Below, piece after piece: positions 1-11,783 of a DNA stretch of 64,000 nt. The DNA comes from Krasilnikovozyma curviuscula (Eukaryota > Basidiomycota > Tremellomycetes > Cystofilobasidiales > Mrakiaceae), in the NCBI GenBank assembly GCA_014825775.1, contig MVAQ01000090.1, positions 1 through 64,000 of the forward strand, in the 5' to 3' direction. A model generated the notes under the pieces. The model had not been told where the DNA came from. It saw only the letters and a program-made list of their open reading frames with translations, and searched no databases. The position numbers were made by a program, and so were the translations under genes. How positions within the stretch are numbered: position 1 is the first letter of the stretch; each line of letters opens with the position of its first letter.

Positions 1-966
1 CCCTCGGACAATGCCACCGCTGTTCACGCGCCGTCCTCTCGCTTACTCTCCCCTGACGCTGTCTAGGTTCTTTTTTTTTAGTTGAGGGCTTCATCGCCGC
101 AGTTCGATCCAAGTGGTGGTGAACCCTCCCTCCCCACAAGCAGCAGTGGGCGGGGGTGGGTCGACAGGTTGAGCTGGGAAAGGGCAGGGTTCACGCTTGA
201 TGAAGGGCACCGAGCGCTTTTAGCCCTGAGGCACTCCAATCAGCTCCTTCTCGAGACGAGAGATGCACGAAGGGGAGCTCACTAGACACTAGTCGCTCCC
301 AGCACCAGAGCGCAACCATCTGTCACTGGGGGAGAGGGAAGGGTAACTCGATCAGTGGTGGGTGGTGCCAAGTGCCAGACTAGCTCAATGACCTATTCTG
401 TTTGTCTCCGGGCGCAAGCCAATGCTGTGAGCGTAGAGAGAAAGACTACTCGTGGGCAGCCTTGACTATCGGAACGTGATGACGCACGGGAGTGCTTAGT
501 GACGGAGCAATTCCCTGCCTGCCTAATCGGGCATGATATCGATAACCAGACCATCCCAAGGCACTTCCAACAGCCTGACGAGTGCTTCGATCTCGAGAAG
601 ATAAGTCGCGCTTGTTGTGTGTTTTGTTTTCAGGCCAAGAAGAGCCGCCGCATTAAATCCCTCCCGTGAGATACATTTTCCTTCTGTTATCTGTTTAACT
701 ACGCAACCCCGCATATCTAGCCACGTTGTACCGTACCATCCGCTTCAAATTACAGATCAACCACAACCAACGTGTAGCGTGTAAGTCGTTCTTTTAATAA
801 TTACACGATTCGTCACCATCGCTCTTCTCTCTTCTCGCTCGCTCTCGTCGCATCAGAAATAAGATCGTCGACCCATTATTTCCATGGCCACTTGCAGTTA
901 GTTACAGATAGCCAATCCGAAGAAGCCAACAATGGATTGAGGACGAACATATAAATTTAGCTTACA
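1..966. other. Region with no confident gene
   Basis: I found no convincing protein in these bases on either strand; reading frames are short and match no family I know. Pyrimidine-rich stretches around 820 to 855, followed by a possible splice acceptor near 855, look like a leader of a plus-strand transcript that would continue into the small basic reading frame at 967. The left edge may also hold the end of a gene that begins outside the window. Confidence 0.4.
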
Positions 967-1100
967 ATGGGTAAGAGTACAGACAAGAAAAGGAGACCAC
1001 GTGGGTATGTAGGGTATTATGGATTGAGAGATCTAATGTGATTCGGTTATTGATCAGAAAAGAAATCGAAAAAGGGAAAAAGAAAAAGAAAGTTCAATAG
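967..1100 (+). CDS. Possible tiny two-exon basic peptide
   Basis: An ATG at 967 opens a frame rich in Lys and Arg. A plausible intron at 1005 to 1057 (GTATGT donor, GATCAG acceptor, 53 bases) joins it in frame to a second Lys-rich stretch ending with TAG at 1098-1100, giving 26 residues. An alternative donor directly after ATGG (GTAAGA) would give a different, also very basic, peptide of about 18 residues. I do not recognise either product, and it is not the 25-residue ribosomal protein eL41. It lies just beyond the 3' end of the sirtuin gene on the opposite strand, so it could instead be untranslated or antisense RNA. Low confidence. Confidence 0.18.
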
Positions 1101-1169
1101 AGCAACATGAAAGGTCATCATCTCTCCAAGAAGCATTGTCGTCGGGATCCACGTCGCCGCTTGTCGACA

Positions 1170-3136
1170 TCAAGCTCGTCCAGCGGATCGCTGGCTCGCT
1201 CTCGTCGTTCGGCCACTGACTCCATTAGCGATAGCTCCATCAATAAAGATGTCGATCTGCGCCGTCGTCGAGTTCTGTGACTTGATGGGCGAGGGGAGAC
1301 TCCAGGTTGGGGGAAGTTCACGGACGGTCTTCCCACCAAGTTGGTTCTGGTACAGCTGTTTCAACTTGGAGGGTGATGTTGGTGCTTTGGTATTGTTGGT
1401 GGTTGTAGCAGCAATGGATCCGCGTTTGGATCGTTCTGGAGAAGGGGACGGCGTCGGTAGCTGGTTATTGCTTCGTTTTGGTGGAGGGATATTCTCAGCG
1501 TCGTCGCCGATAATCTCCATAATGAGTTCTTCAGCCGATTTCAGTGCGACGGATGAAGCTGATGATTTGTGGGTCTGGCGAACTGACGAAGTGGATGAGA
1601 CGGACGACAGGCTGCTAGTGAGGCTGATGGTTGTCTTCCGTGGTTTGGATTTGACGGATGAGAGGCCGTGAGAGGAGGCAGCTGGAAGTACCATGACGTC
1701 CAAAGGCGTTTGAGTGGTGAGCTTCTTTTTAGTGGTGGTGGTGGTGGTGGTCGTCGTCGTCGTCGCCGTCTTAGCTGCGGTTGATGAGGTGGATGTAGTC
1801 GATTTCTTCTTTTCGACAGCTTTCCCAGCAGCTTTCTTCCTTTGAACCACTCCATCGTGGTTTTTGATACCAAGGATGCTCGACGAGAGCGTCTTTTGGA
1901 TCTGGAAGTCGGCTGGCTTTATATGTCTCCAATCCTCCTCGACCTTCTTGACAAATTCGTCGCTCTCCGCTTTGACCCAGAAGTCAAACACATCCTCCCA
2001 TTCACTCCCAGCCAATGGGGTCTTGTTGACAAAGATGACCTTACCGGGTTTGGCGCGACCGTGGACCTCTCGAGCGAAGTCCTTAACGAGGGACTTGATG
2101 CCGTGAACTTTGAGAGAGGTACCCATGACAATGAGCATATCTGGAGATCTGTTGATATCATATGTTTGGAAGTCTGCAATGGCATCTCCATATGGGTGTG
2201 GCTGTATTGAGAGAAAGAAAGGGACATAGATTAAATTGAGTGGGTCGAACGACGTATGCGCAATATAGACGACTTTGCTCACCTCATCATACAGGACAAT
2301 AGCCGGTCTCAAGAAACCAGAACTTAGCTCTCTTTGCTCACGAGCAACACGCGCGATAGCTAGCGAGAAGACGAGTCAAGACAGCATAACATGTGGCCAG
2401 TCAGCGGCCAAAACAATGGCGAAACGACGACGAGAAATCCTCACATTTTTCGACGCAAGCGGGGCATTCAGGAGCCTCTCCTTCTCTGGTAATCTGGGTG
2501 TACTCTTCCGAGTACTTGAAGGTAGAGTTGCACTTAGAGCAGCGGACCTTCTGCAAGTCACCGTGAAGTTGGATGTTCTTCGTTTCCTTCTTCTTCCAGC
2601 CGTCTTCTTCCTTCGAGGAGCACCTTACGCCGACTCTAGCTTCCATTCCATCGATGTTTTGAGTATAGGAACGAAGCATCTTGTTCTTTGTGTCGCAGAG
2701 CCGAATGAACTTGTGCGTTGCTGACGGGTTGGCATCGTCGATTGACCTTTTGAGTTCGGCCATGAAGGTGAAGAAGACTTTGGTCGAATCTGGGTCGTTG
2801 AATAAGATAGAATCAAACAGATCTTTCCCTTTGACAACTGCGTTGGGATACCTTTCCTTGACGAGGTTGTATAGACCGTCAGATGAACGGAAATCCTGTC
2901 GAGCCACAGAAGGACAAGGCGTCAGTGTTTCATCCAAAGCATTTTTTTTCTTTCTCTCACACAAAGACGTGGAGACTCACGGGGATACCGCAGGAGCAAC
3001 TGATGCCAGCTCCAGTGACGAAGACGATCTTCCCACTCTTGACGAGGTGCTGAGAGATGGACGAGAGCTGCATTCGCGCCTTCACTTGGTCGGGATGGTT
3101 GGCGTCCGAGAGGGTAGAGAGATCTAATGTCTTCAT
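1170..3136 (-). CDS. Sirtuin, NAD-dependent histone deacetylase of the Hst3/Hst4 type
   Basis: Predicted NAD-dependent lysine deacetylase. Four exons (2981-3136, 2445-2895, 2283-2359, 1170-2201) join in frame to 571 residues. Exon 1 ends with the NAD-binding GAGIS...GIP motif and exon 2 opens with DFR. Then come TQNIDG, the catalytic His in LHGDL, and two CxxC pairs (CSKC, CPAC) that bind zinc. Exon 4 holds GTSLKVHG. The segments RDLFD-like KGKDLFDSILF, FIRLCD and SSGFLRP fit the Hst3/Hst4 branch, which in yeasts removes acetyl from histone H3 lysine 56; that role is inferred. The last 250 or so residues are a low-complexity Ser/Thr/Lys tail with a poly-Thr run, much longer than the core fold needs. 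The chosen start is the first ATG before GAGIS. Fold call is firm, subfamily probable. Confidence 0.9.
1732..1770. repeat. Trinucleotide repeat coding poly-Thr
   Basis: A run of GTG then GTC triplets on the plus strand reads as about a dozen consecutive Thr codons (ACC/ACG type) on the minus strand, inside the low-complexity tail of the sirtuin. It is followed by a Lys-rich patch. Such codon repeats commonly vary in length between strains. Confidence 0.85.
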
Positions 3137-3678
3137 GGTGACGGAGCCCTTGATATCTAAATGATTAAGATGAGGAGATAGATGAAGATGATTTCGAGGA
3201 GACGAAAAGGGTATCCAGAATTATAGTAAGGTGCACGGAGAGCTTGAGGGTCGTCGTCGAGAGATATCATCCAACAAAAATCAATTTCACGAAAAGTCGC
3301 GTTTCGAGCGAAAGAGCAAAAATGGACTGCCTCTTTTTTTGCATTGCGTTTGATATATAAGTTATTTATACTACTGCAGTCATAAACACGCAAGTTTTAA
3401 GTCGATAGCAAGTTTGTTGGCCAATGTGAGGAATTGCGCCTGTCGCTCGACCAGCCACGCTGGAAAACTCTCAAGTCAAGAGCGATGCAGGTGAAATTGG
3501 TTTTTGTTGGTATATCATTCTGAGTATTGTTATTTTTTTACTACCTTCTGGAAACCTGCGAGTAGCTCCCGTTTTGCCCGCGCTAATTCCCAGGTGCTCT
3601 CGTGTTTCGATCTCTGCATTCGACTTGAGTCTGCCCTTTTTTTGTCTGGTACTATCATAAATCAAATCAGAGCTGCCT
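3137..3678. promoter_or_regulatory. Sirtuin upstream region; SCB/MCB-like sites at 3288-3302
   Basis: This gap lies upstream of the sirtuin and downstream of the GH16 gene, both on the minus strand. It contains CACGAAA at 3288-3294, identical to the yeast SCB core, next to TCGCGT at 3297-3302, whose complement ACGCGA is one base from the MCB core. Both lie about 155 bases before the sirtuin ATG. Hst3/Hst4 genes are cell-cycle regulated in yeasts, so the sites are suggestive, but single short matches are weak evidence. No coding sequence was recognised here. Confidence 0.35.
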
Positions 3679-5011
3679 TCAAACGAACTTTGGCTTTGTA
3701 AGAAGCTTACTGAGTTTGTAGATTGATATCCTCTTAACTGCCCAGTAAGCTTCCTGAAGATCGACTCCCTTCTGCACGCTCGCTTGACAGCTCAGCTCTC
3801 CAGTCCGAAGTAAGCATCCAGATGATGCCCAGATTCCTGGCTGACCTGCCCAGTCTCCGCAGAGAGCGATGTTGAGGATGAGGTGTTGAGCTCGAAAGAA
3901 GGTCGACATTGGACAGTGAGTGGAAGGAAAACTGGCGTCGGGCTGAACCGACGAGACGACGAGACGACGAGATCAATAGACTGGACAAAACATTAGAAGA
4001 ATTTGAACTCACTATTCCCCAGGTTCCCGGATCGACTTCATCACCTTCTTCCGTCAGGTCCAACGGTACCCTGCCCTTCTTGAAGTCCCACATCTCTATA
4101 CCCTCTTCCTCAGTCCACTTCATCACCACTACGCCACCACCATCATTATTCCAGCCACTTCCAAAGCTATCTCCTTTATCTTTCGAAACTTCGACGGCGC
4201 AACCCTCATTATTCCACTGTCCGAGCGCATTTACATCGCAGTTGTTCGTCTTCGACGAACCCGTTTGACGACGATTGGAAGAGGATACAGTGCATCCTGC
4301 GGTGGTATGCAACGTGTGCTGATTTGTCTTGGCGATGTGGACTTGCTCGATGATGTCAATCTCGCCGTTGGAAGGCCAGTCATTTAGTGCGGTAGACCAG
4401 AATGCTGGCCAACTTCCGCAGCCAAACGGTTGGTGGGGGACGTCGAAGACGACGACAATTCCACTGGATTGAGTGGGAGAAATAAGTGTCAGTTCAAAGG
4501 CATAGAGCGGACAGAAACAAGCACAAAGCGAAACCACACCTTTCATACTCGCTTCTACTCAACAGTCTGATACTCTTCCTTCCAGGCCATTGCGGTTCTT
4601 TCTCATCTAGATCAACTCTGACGTAAGCCAGTCCATCAAACTTAGAGAGGGTTAAGTCAGCGCTGATTCAGCCTTCACCGAAGTCAATAGAGAGAATAAA
4701 CTCACGTTGCCAACCCACGTCATGTTCCTTTTCTCCGCCTCCTCCCTACCCACATAGTTCGTCCACCCGTTTGTTGGATCCCTAATTGTCTCAAAGATCC
4801 ATTTATCGAAGAATCCTTGCCCTGAATACGATTCTGCCAAGTGGAAGACCGAATTGAAGTCTGGCAAGGGCAGATGTGGGTGTTGATTGAGGGACTGCAG
4901 GGCGAAGTGGGATGTTACAATTACAGAGATAACGGAGAAGGTGATGATGTACAGTCCGAAATTGAGACTTGCTGCTGGTCGCTTTGGTGGACGAGGATCT
5001 GAGGGAGCCAT
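3679..5011 (-). CDS. GH16 family beta-glucanase, membrane anchored
   Basis: Predicted glycoside hydrolase family 16 enzyme acting on beta-1,3(4)-glucans of the cell wall. The N-terminal exon carries a short Pro-rich cytosolic stretch, then a hydrophobic helix (about residues 17-40) that looks like a type II membrane anchor. After introns near 4706-4647 and 4544-4470 comes the catalytic exon with GCGSWPAFWS and the catalytic motif GEIDIIEQV (E-x-D-x-x-E), then TLHTTAGC. Another intron (around 4012 to 3935) leads to LILNIALCGDWAG and AYWAVKRISIY, the usual GH16 C-terminal blocks. A GTAAGC near 3717 could start one more intron, so the last dozen residues are uncertain. The start is the ATG at 5011. 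It is divergent from GET1, with 190 bases between the starts. Anchored, so a role in wall remodelling rather than secreted digestion is inferred. Confidence 0.88.
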
Positions 5012-5201
5012 TATGTCGACAGTCGGTTCTGAATATTGGACAATAGAGAGAGAAAGAGCTTCTTGAGCATAAGAACTATCCCCTATCGTATTATTTCGTA
5101 CGTTTGAATGGGATTTTTGAACATTTTGGTGGGTGATGAGAGGTGCAGGGGAACCCACAGCCAGTCCGCGAGCTTGCAACGGTGAACTGCTGGGCTGAAA
5201 G

Positions 5202-6218
5202 ATGGATGTTGCAGTTATAATTCTCATCTCGGTGCTCTTCACTGAGGTGATAAACAACTTTCTGAAACCTCATATCCTCAACTTCGTCAGTACAGTTCCA
5301 GTAGTAGTCACCCTAGTTGCTTTGCTGACACCTCTCGTTTCGACAGGCCTTCTACATCTACTCGAACTTCATCTCTCCCCATTCCAAGTCATTACAGTCT
5401 CTCAAGAAGGAAATTCTCATAACCAAGACAGAACTGGGGAAAACGAGCTCTCAGTCGGAATTTGCTAAATGGGCGAGGTTGAAGAGGAAGTTGGACAAAG
5501 GTTATACTGATTATGAGAAGCTGAGTAAGTTCTTTATCGTTCTTTATGCTCTTCGGTAGTAATATCACGAGCATTGCTGAAGAAGGTACTCTTATTTGCG
5601 TTGCTAACACTTTTCTCTCGCACCCGGTGTCTTTGCTGTCATCGTTCAGACTCATCATTATCGACTCAGAAGGCAACTATCACCTATGGTCTTTCAACTA
5701 TTCTTTGGACTCTCACCACTGGACTTCAGTTCATTCTGCTGTGGTGGTATCGAAAAGTCCCCATGTTCTACCTTCCAAAAGGCTGGACAGGTCTGGGAGT
5801 CGGTAGGTGGTTAAGCTGGGGTGCTGGAAGTGGTGAGTCGACCCATTAGTCTTGTCTGGTACGAGTTTGATGACCATTAAGTGATTAATGCTTCTATTAT
5901 TTCTCTGGACTGTTGCAACAGGCGCCATCTCTGCTACCGGCCTGGCTTTAATACTTCGAAGAGTGATCAAATCTATTATTGAAATATACACCGACTGGTT
6001 TGTCTTCGTTCCAGAACCAGGTAAGAATTATACATTTTTTACCTCCATCTGCTCTAGGGACTCCCTGTTCACGGTTTGTGGTTCGGTCTGCAGTTGAGCC
6101 AACGAGCCCATTCGCAATGCCGACCGAGGAACAGCAGGAACGATCAAAACCTCCCTTACGAGCACCATCAATGGTAAAAGAAAAGGCGGAATGGACCCCT
6201 CCTCTAGATCTGGATTGA
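5202..6218 (+). CDS. GET1: Get1/WRB, ER receptor subunit for tail-anchored protein insertion
   Basis: Predicted Get1, which with Get2 forms the ER membrane receptor for the Get3 ATPase and inserts tail-anchored proteins. Five exons give about 222 residues. Exon 1 is a transmembrane helix; exon 2 continues it and then gives the cytosolic coiled coil with the family signature [18 protein letters not shown]. Exon 3 carries a second membrane segment followed by [10 protein letters not shown], also typical of the family. Exon 4 has a third hydrophobic segment, and exon 5 is a short Pro/Glu-rich tail. The first intron has a GTCAGT donor. The ATG at 5202 is the first one and directly precedes the first helix, as in other Get1 proteins. 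Confidence 0.93.
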
Positions 6219-6508
6219 TGAGTTGAGGTGATTTTGGTAGCCGCCAGCGGCGTAACTGAATCAAATACTGTATGAATTACTCTTATCATCAAGGTTTGAA
6301 TATCATTTATCTTCAGAAAGCTAGATGCAATTGGCTTTCATAGCTTTCTCGAGTATTTGTTTTGGACGATGTGAGCTCAGAATGAGGCGTCACTCTTGAA
6401 ACCTCAGACGAGTGGCACCTCAAACGCCCTCCCGCCTTGTGAAAATACTCCTTCATACCAGACACTGTGGCTTGAATGGTGCTAACCTAATCAGCAGTAC
6501 CCTCCCCT

Positions 6509-8094
6509 ATGCCATCCTCATCCCACCTACCCCTTCTCTCGACCGACTCAACAATCTTCAAGCTTGACGATGAGGATGACGACCTCACACCTGTAGAGCA
6601 GTCCCGTCCAAACATTATACTAGAGCCTTCCTCAAGCTCAGCAACCACGGGCAGTGGCTTCATCAACGGCAGACGATCACCCAACCCACCGCCTGTCAAA
6701 CCGTACAGGGACGATGGCAACGACGACGGACATGGCGATTTGGAAAGCGGTGGTGCTGTCTTTGCAATGAGGGGTTTGGGCCTTAAGTCAAATCAACAGA
6801 GCAGAGAAGCAGGTATGTTTAATTGATAGCCATCTTTTCCCAATGACTTCTCTCATTGTTGATGGTGTCGCCCTTTTCGTTGCGCAGAATACGACCTCGA
6901 CGATGATTCACTTTCCTCCACCGGCTCAGACGCGACGATTAACGCTGCTCTCTCACAACCTTTGCTCATTGGAATACTACCCGTCAGTCGGCCGTCTGGT
7001 GAAGGAGCGAGGGGTTCGTTAGAGAGCACGGGAAGTCGGCTGGACGATTTACCTGACTGGATGAAGAAGGGTGGCGGCTTGCTGGCTGGAATAGCGAACA
7101 TGTAAGTCTATCCTTCTCTCACAAACTTGTAATGACACTGATTCATAACATGGTCTCAAATTGATAGGTCCAATTCAATACTGGGTCAGTAGCGTTTTCA
7201 CTCATGCAGCCACCGCAGCATAACGTCTTGACACCCCGCTTGAAACTAATGCGTGATTCCTCGATTGTCTTCTAGGTGCCGGAATCATTGGTATGTATAT
7301 ATATATATATATATATGACGCTTCCCATGACTTGAGCGTAGCTTTTTAATCTCACCGTGTCCTCCTTTCGCTGCTCACGATAGGTCTGCCATACGCAGTG
7401 GCCGAAGCAGGGTTCTTCACTGGTCTATTCCTTTTAATCGCTCTCTGCTTAGTAACAGATTGGACGATCCGACTCATCGTTCTCAACGCGAAGCTCAGTG
7501 GGAGAAACTCATACATCGATGTCAGTCTTCACCCTCAACTTAGCATCACCTTTTTACTGATACTCTCCCCTTCTTTCGACTGGTACGTGTACTTCGGTTC
7601 ATTAGATAATGGGGCACTGCTTCGGTGAATACGGAAGGATAGCAGTCTCCTTCTTCCAGTTCGCGTTTGCGTTCGGAGGTATGTGTTTATGTCGGCTTGT
7701 GTTCATCAGTCGGTGTGTCTGACCAAGGACCCACATCAAACTTCTTTTCTACGGGATAGGAATGTGTGCATTTGGAGTCATTATTGGTGCGCCAGCAGCA
7801 TAACTTCTTTCTGGTTTCGCCAAATTTAACGCATCCTGTTACTTTCTTTTGGAAACGATTATAGGCGACACGATACCCCACGTCATTGAATTTATTATAC
7901 CCCCACTCAAAAATATCCCAGTTCTCTCTCTACTGGTCAACAGACAGTGTGTCATCGCCTTAGCGACGATGTGCGTTTCATACCCTCTCTCGTTGCACAG
8001 AGATATCTCGAAGTTGTCAAAAGCTAGTGGAGTCGGTGAGTCAATCTTTTCACCCTTCTCAGACAAATCTGTCTACTAAGAACTTCATTTGACT

Positions 8095-8125
<31 letters not shown>

Positions 8126-9299
8126 TCCAGCTCTGATCGGAATGTTCATCATCGTGTGCAGTGTGCTAATAGAAGGGTCTAGAGTTCCAGATGAACACAA
8201 GGGGCTCGCTTCCGCTAGGTTCACTTTCATTCAGCCGAGAGTTTTTGAAGCTATTGGTGTGATTGCGTTCGCTTTTGTGAGTTCATTATTGTTCTTACTG
8301 CCGTTGTGGATTTGGATCAAATCTGATGACATTTGACGTCAGGTGTGTCATCACAACTCACTGCTGATATATGGCAGCTTGAACACACCGACATTAGGTA
8401 TTCATTCTTTTATTTTACTTTATTTTCTAACAGTTCTTCCTGAAACGCCAAGTTCATATTTTATTCCCTATTCGCAGATCGCTTCGCATATATCACCCAC
8501 GTCTCGACTGCCCTCAGTCTGGTCGCCTGTCTAGCTATGGCTCTCACCGGATTCCTAGTGTTCACAAATAAGACGCAGGTGAGCCGCACATTTTTCTTCT
8601 ATATTTTAGTGTCTCCCTCTGCTAACACTGTTTGGGAACTCAAGGCCAACATCCTCAACAACTTCCCTCAAAGTGACTTCCTGATTAATATCGCTCGTCT
8701 GTGTTTCGGATTAAACATGTTCACGACGCTGCCATTAGAAGCGTTTGTTTGCAGAGAAGTGAGTCGCTTCCCTTTTCCGATATGTGTTTTGTCTCTAAGA
8801 GTAACTGATACTGACTGTTGTTGTTGGACTTAGGTCATTGAATCGTATTTCTATGCGGATCAGCCGTTCAATCAACGTCGACACGTCATTGTTACAACAG
8901 CCATTGTCTTCACGACTATGATAGGTAAGGTCCCTTTGCCTATCCAGACTCCCCGGTACTGTCCACTAACACTCTTCCTCCTTTTAAGTTTCCCTACTAA
9001 CGTGCGATTTGGGTATAGTCCTCGAGTTGACTGGTGGTTTGTCAGCAACAGTACTTGCCTTCGTGGTGAGTTGTTTCCTCTCGTTGGTCTTATTGCACTT
9101 AATGCTGATCTGTTCATAATCTCGCTATCAGTTCCCGGCAGCATGCTTCGTCAAGCTATCAGATGCTCCCAACTTATCATGGCATAAGACACCTGCATGG
9201 GCTTGTGTTGCGTTTGGGCTTCTGGTCATGGTCTTGAATCTTGGACTGTCGGTCGGGAAGGCAATCTCAGGAGGGGGAGAAACGCTAAAATGTAACTAA
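6509..9299 (+). CDS. Vacuolar amino-acid transporter, AVT/SLC38 family
   Basis: Predicted multi-pass amino-acid transporter (PF01490 type) of the vacuolar AVT5/6/7 group, related to animal SLC38. About fourteen short exons code for roughly 600 residues. The first 170 residues are hydrophilic and acidic, probably cytosolic. The transmembrane core starts with the signature NSILGAGIIGLPYA, split over three tiny exons, followed by hydrophobic blocks such as AEAGFFTGLFLLIALCL and FGLNMFTTLPLEAF. The last exon ends in a hydrophobic helix and a short polar tail, with TAA at 9297-9299. The phases of all exons I joined agree. Substrate and direction (export of neutral or acidic amino acids from the vacuole) come from the family, not from this sequence. 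Confidence 0.9.
7296..7316. repeat. (TA)n microsatellite in an intron
   Basis: About ten TA units directly follow the GTATG donor of an intron in the AVT-like transporter gene. Likely length-variable. Confidence 0.9.
8095..8125. repeat. (TC)n(TG)n microsatellite in an intron
   Basis: A TC run passes into a TG run and ends at the splice acceptor TTCCAG of an intron in the transporter gene, so it serves as an unusually regular polypyrimidine tract. Confidence 0.9.
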
Positions 9300-9551
9300 T
9301 CGAGCATCATGAAATTATAGAGATTTTTTTAAGTTTAGAGGTAGGAATGGTCGTACGACTCAGTTGGGAAGCAGGTGCGCCAAGATGCGACCCACCTATT
9401 TGAACTGCTATTCGTCTGGATATCCGCCTGCAAAGCGTCCGTTAGCGCTGAAGTGAGTTAGTGATAAAATCTTATTGTTATTACCAGTTCAAAAGTTACC
9501 AGTTCAGGGTGTTTCAGAAGGTTTATTAACACTACGCCGCCACTAAGGCGC

Positions 9552-11594
9552 ATGAAAGGCTCGACGTCACTCGAGCACACAAGATCCCGCTCGAATAACA
9601 TCTTCCAGTCTGCAGCAATGGAGAATCTTTCAATTGAGGATAAAACTGATCAGGCAGGCGTGGTAGGAGTGAGGATTCGAGAAGGAGGACTGCTCGATTC
9701 GAAGCTGAAGGAAATGGGAGTGGTGAGAGCTTCGTGCTGTTCCCCTATATTGATTTTGCCCCGCTAACGGCCCATCCTCCAGACACTGACCGACAGATTC
9801 ATCGAACCACCAACAGAATATCTCTCGCAGGACCACACTCTGACGTCCTACTTTGTTTCGTCGTCCCATAATGTGCAGTACTCATTCAGTTCCCTTCATC
9901 AGCGTAATGTATGAGCTGACACTCCCCACTACCACCAGACATACTTGGAAAGAAATCAACTGGTTGGGTCTTCTTCTGCCGACCGTTACAGCGATGTCAT
10001 TGCCAAGGTGAGTTCATCTTTCTCAGAGAGCTACTTCACGCTGAGATCAAGCTGTTTATTGAGTAGAGAGGAGCGAGGAGCATCGAGATAGATGCATGGC
10101 CGGATTTCAACAAACATTTGAATGAGTCTGAAGAAAAAAAGAGCCGTCTTCATGTAAAGGGTGAGGTATCTCTGGCGTCACCAGGACAACCAGTTACTAA
10201 TGAGTCTAGTCGTCTCTAGTCACCCATGGAGACACTCTGGTAACCCATATTGAACTGGAAGCCGCCTGTAAGGCAATTCTTGATGGTATGAAGATGAGCG
10301 AGAGCCAGAGTGACTTGCCTGTAGTAGTGTCACTGGAAAATCATTGCGATTGGTGGGCATCAACCAACTGTTCCTCAGCAACCAGATCATTTACCATGTT
10401 TGTATTTAGGTCTCATCAAATGGAAATGGTCAAGATCATGCGTGCTGTCTGGGGGCGCAGGCTCGTGGATGGTCCCATCGAAGGAATCAGCACCGACAAA
10501 CCGACTCTTTCTGACTTCAAGAATAGAATCTTCTTGATGGTTGAATTCTACGCTGAGACCGCATCACAGGAGGAACAGCTTGAAGCACTGAAACTAGAAG
10601 AATCAGAGGGCAAAGACGAGCGATCTGCAGAACAGAAAATCGAGAAGATCTCACCAGAGCTTCAGAAACTGGGGTGGTATGCATCATCGATTAAACCAGT
10701 AGGAACAGATTGGTTGAAGACCCACTCTCCTGCCCAACCCAGTACACCTGCCTTTCCATTGTTCAACATATCCGAGACTCTCCTGGAGAAGCTGGGCGGC
10801 ACGATGCAGTCAGAATTTATCAAGAGGAATGCGGTTAGCTCGATGAGAGTGTATCCCAAAGGAGCGCGTATTGTCAGTGGCAATCAGAACCCGTTAAAAG
10901 TGTGGAGATGTGGTGCTCAGGTTTGTTCAGATTACTTCTGATGCGTGATCGTTTCAGCTGACCTTTTGTCCGCTCTTTGGTGGACTGTCGCAGGTTGCAG
11001 CCCTGAACTTCCAAACGTTTGATCGGGGGATGCAGTTTAACCAAGCTCTGTTTGCGGGGACTTCTGGATGGGTGCTGAAACCGGCATACATGAGAGACTG
11101 TGACGGTGTGCCAGTTTCTCCCGACGCTCCAAAAAAGAAGATCAAGATCAGAGTAGACGTCTTGGGAGCAACAGGTCGTATGTTATTCCTGAAGTCTTTC
11201 AGTTGATCTTCAGTTGGCGCTTACTCTTCCATGGTTACCAGTCTCATTGAAATCCCGTGCACATCTAAAGCCTTACGTCGAAATTCAGGTTTACCACCCA
11301 TCTAACAAAAATGGTCGCTCTACCTACCGTTCAAAAACACTCAAAGCTTCAGACAACGGTGAAGTTGTTTGGGATGAATCCTTCTTGTTGAGCCACAGCG
11401 TCGAGGACGATGGCTTGATCTTTGTGCGGTTCATCGTTTTGCATGATCTTATGATGAAGACAGATCCTAGGATTGGAGTCTACACTGCGAAATTGGAATA
11501 TGTCAAACCAGGATACGGAGGGGTCAAGTTGTTGGATCCGGTTACCGGTGTCGAGATTGATGGTGGACTGGTGTTCAGAGTTTCCGTTGAATAG
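9552..11594 (+). CDS. Phosphoinositide-specific phospholipase C
   Basis: Predicted PI-PLC, which cleaves PIP2 to diacylglycerol and inositol trisphosphate. The X domain shows SSSHNTYL with the first catalytic His, SIEIDAW, VTHGDTL with the second His, and SLENHC. The Y domain follows a Glu/Lys-rich linker and includes VSSMRVYPKGARI and FDRGMQFNQALF. A C-terminal C2-like domain (about 11130-11590) contains LKPYVEIQVY and VVWDESF. Only about 60 residues precede the X domain, so the PH domain and EF hands of larger PLCs are absent. The intron at 10353-10409 is 57 bases, open and in frame. A second ATG at 9618 could be the true start. Basidiomycete yeasts carry two PI-PLC genes, and I cannot say which this is. 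Confidence 0.9.
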
Positions 11595-11783
11595 GTGACA
11601 GCCAAGTGGGCTGGGTTTTTACATTGTCATATTGCTTTTGTGTATACTAGAATGATTTTTCATGATTAAGAGGGAGGTTTCTAAAAGAAATTCGAAAATC
11701 ATCAAAACTCCTCACGTTGTTTTTTTTCTCTTGCTCCTCAGACTACAGTTGACAAAAATCCCCAAAGCATCGAGTGTCAGTCC

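Noticed and set aside
90..140. Possible tRNA T-arm (GTTCGATCC)
   Set aside because: No acceptor stem, D-arm or anticodon arm could be folded around it.
1249..1671. Long plus-strand frame opposite the sirtuin tail
   Set aside because: It mirrors the low-complexity minus-strand exon and has no family features.
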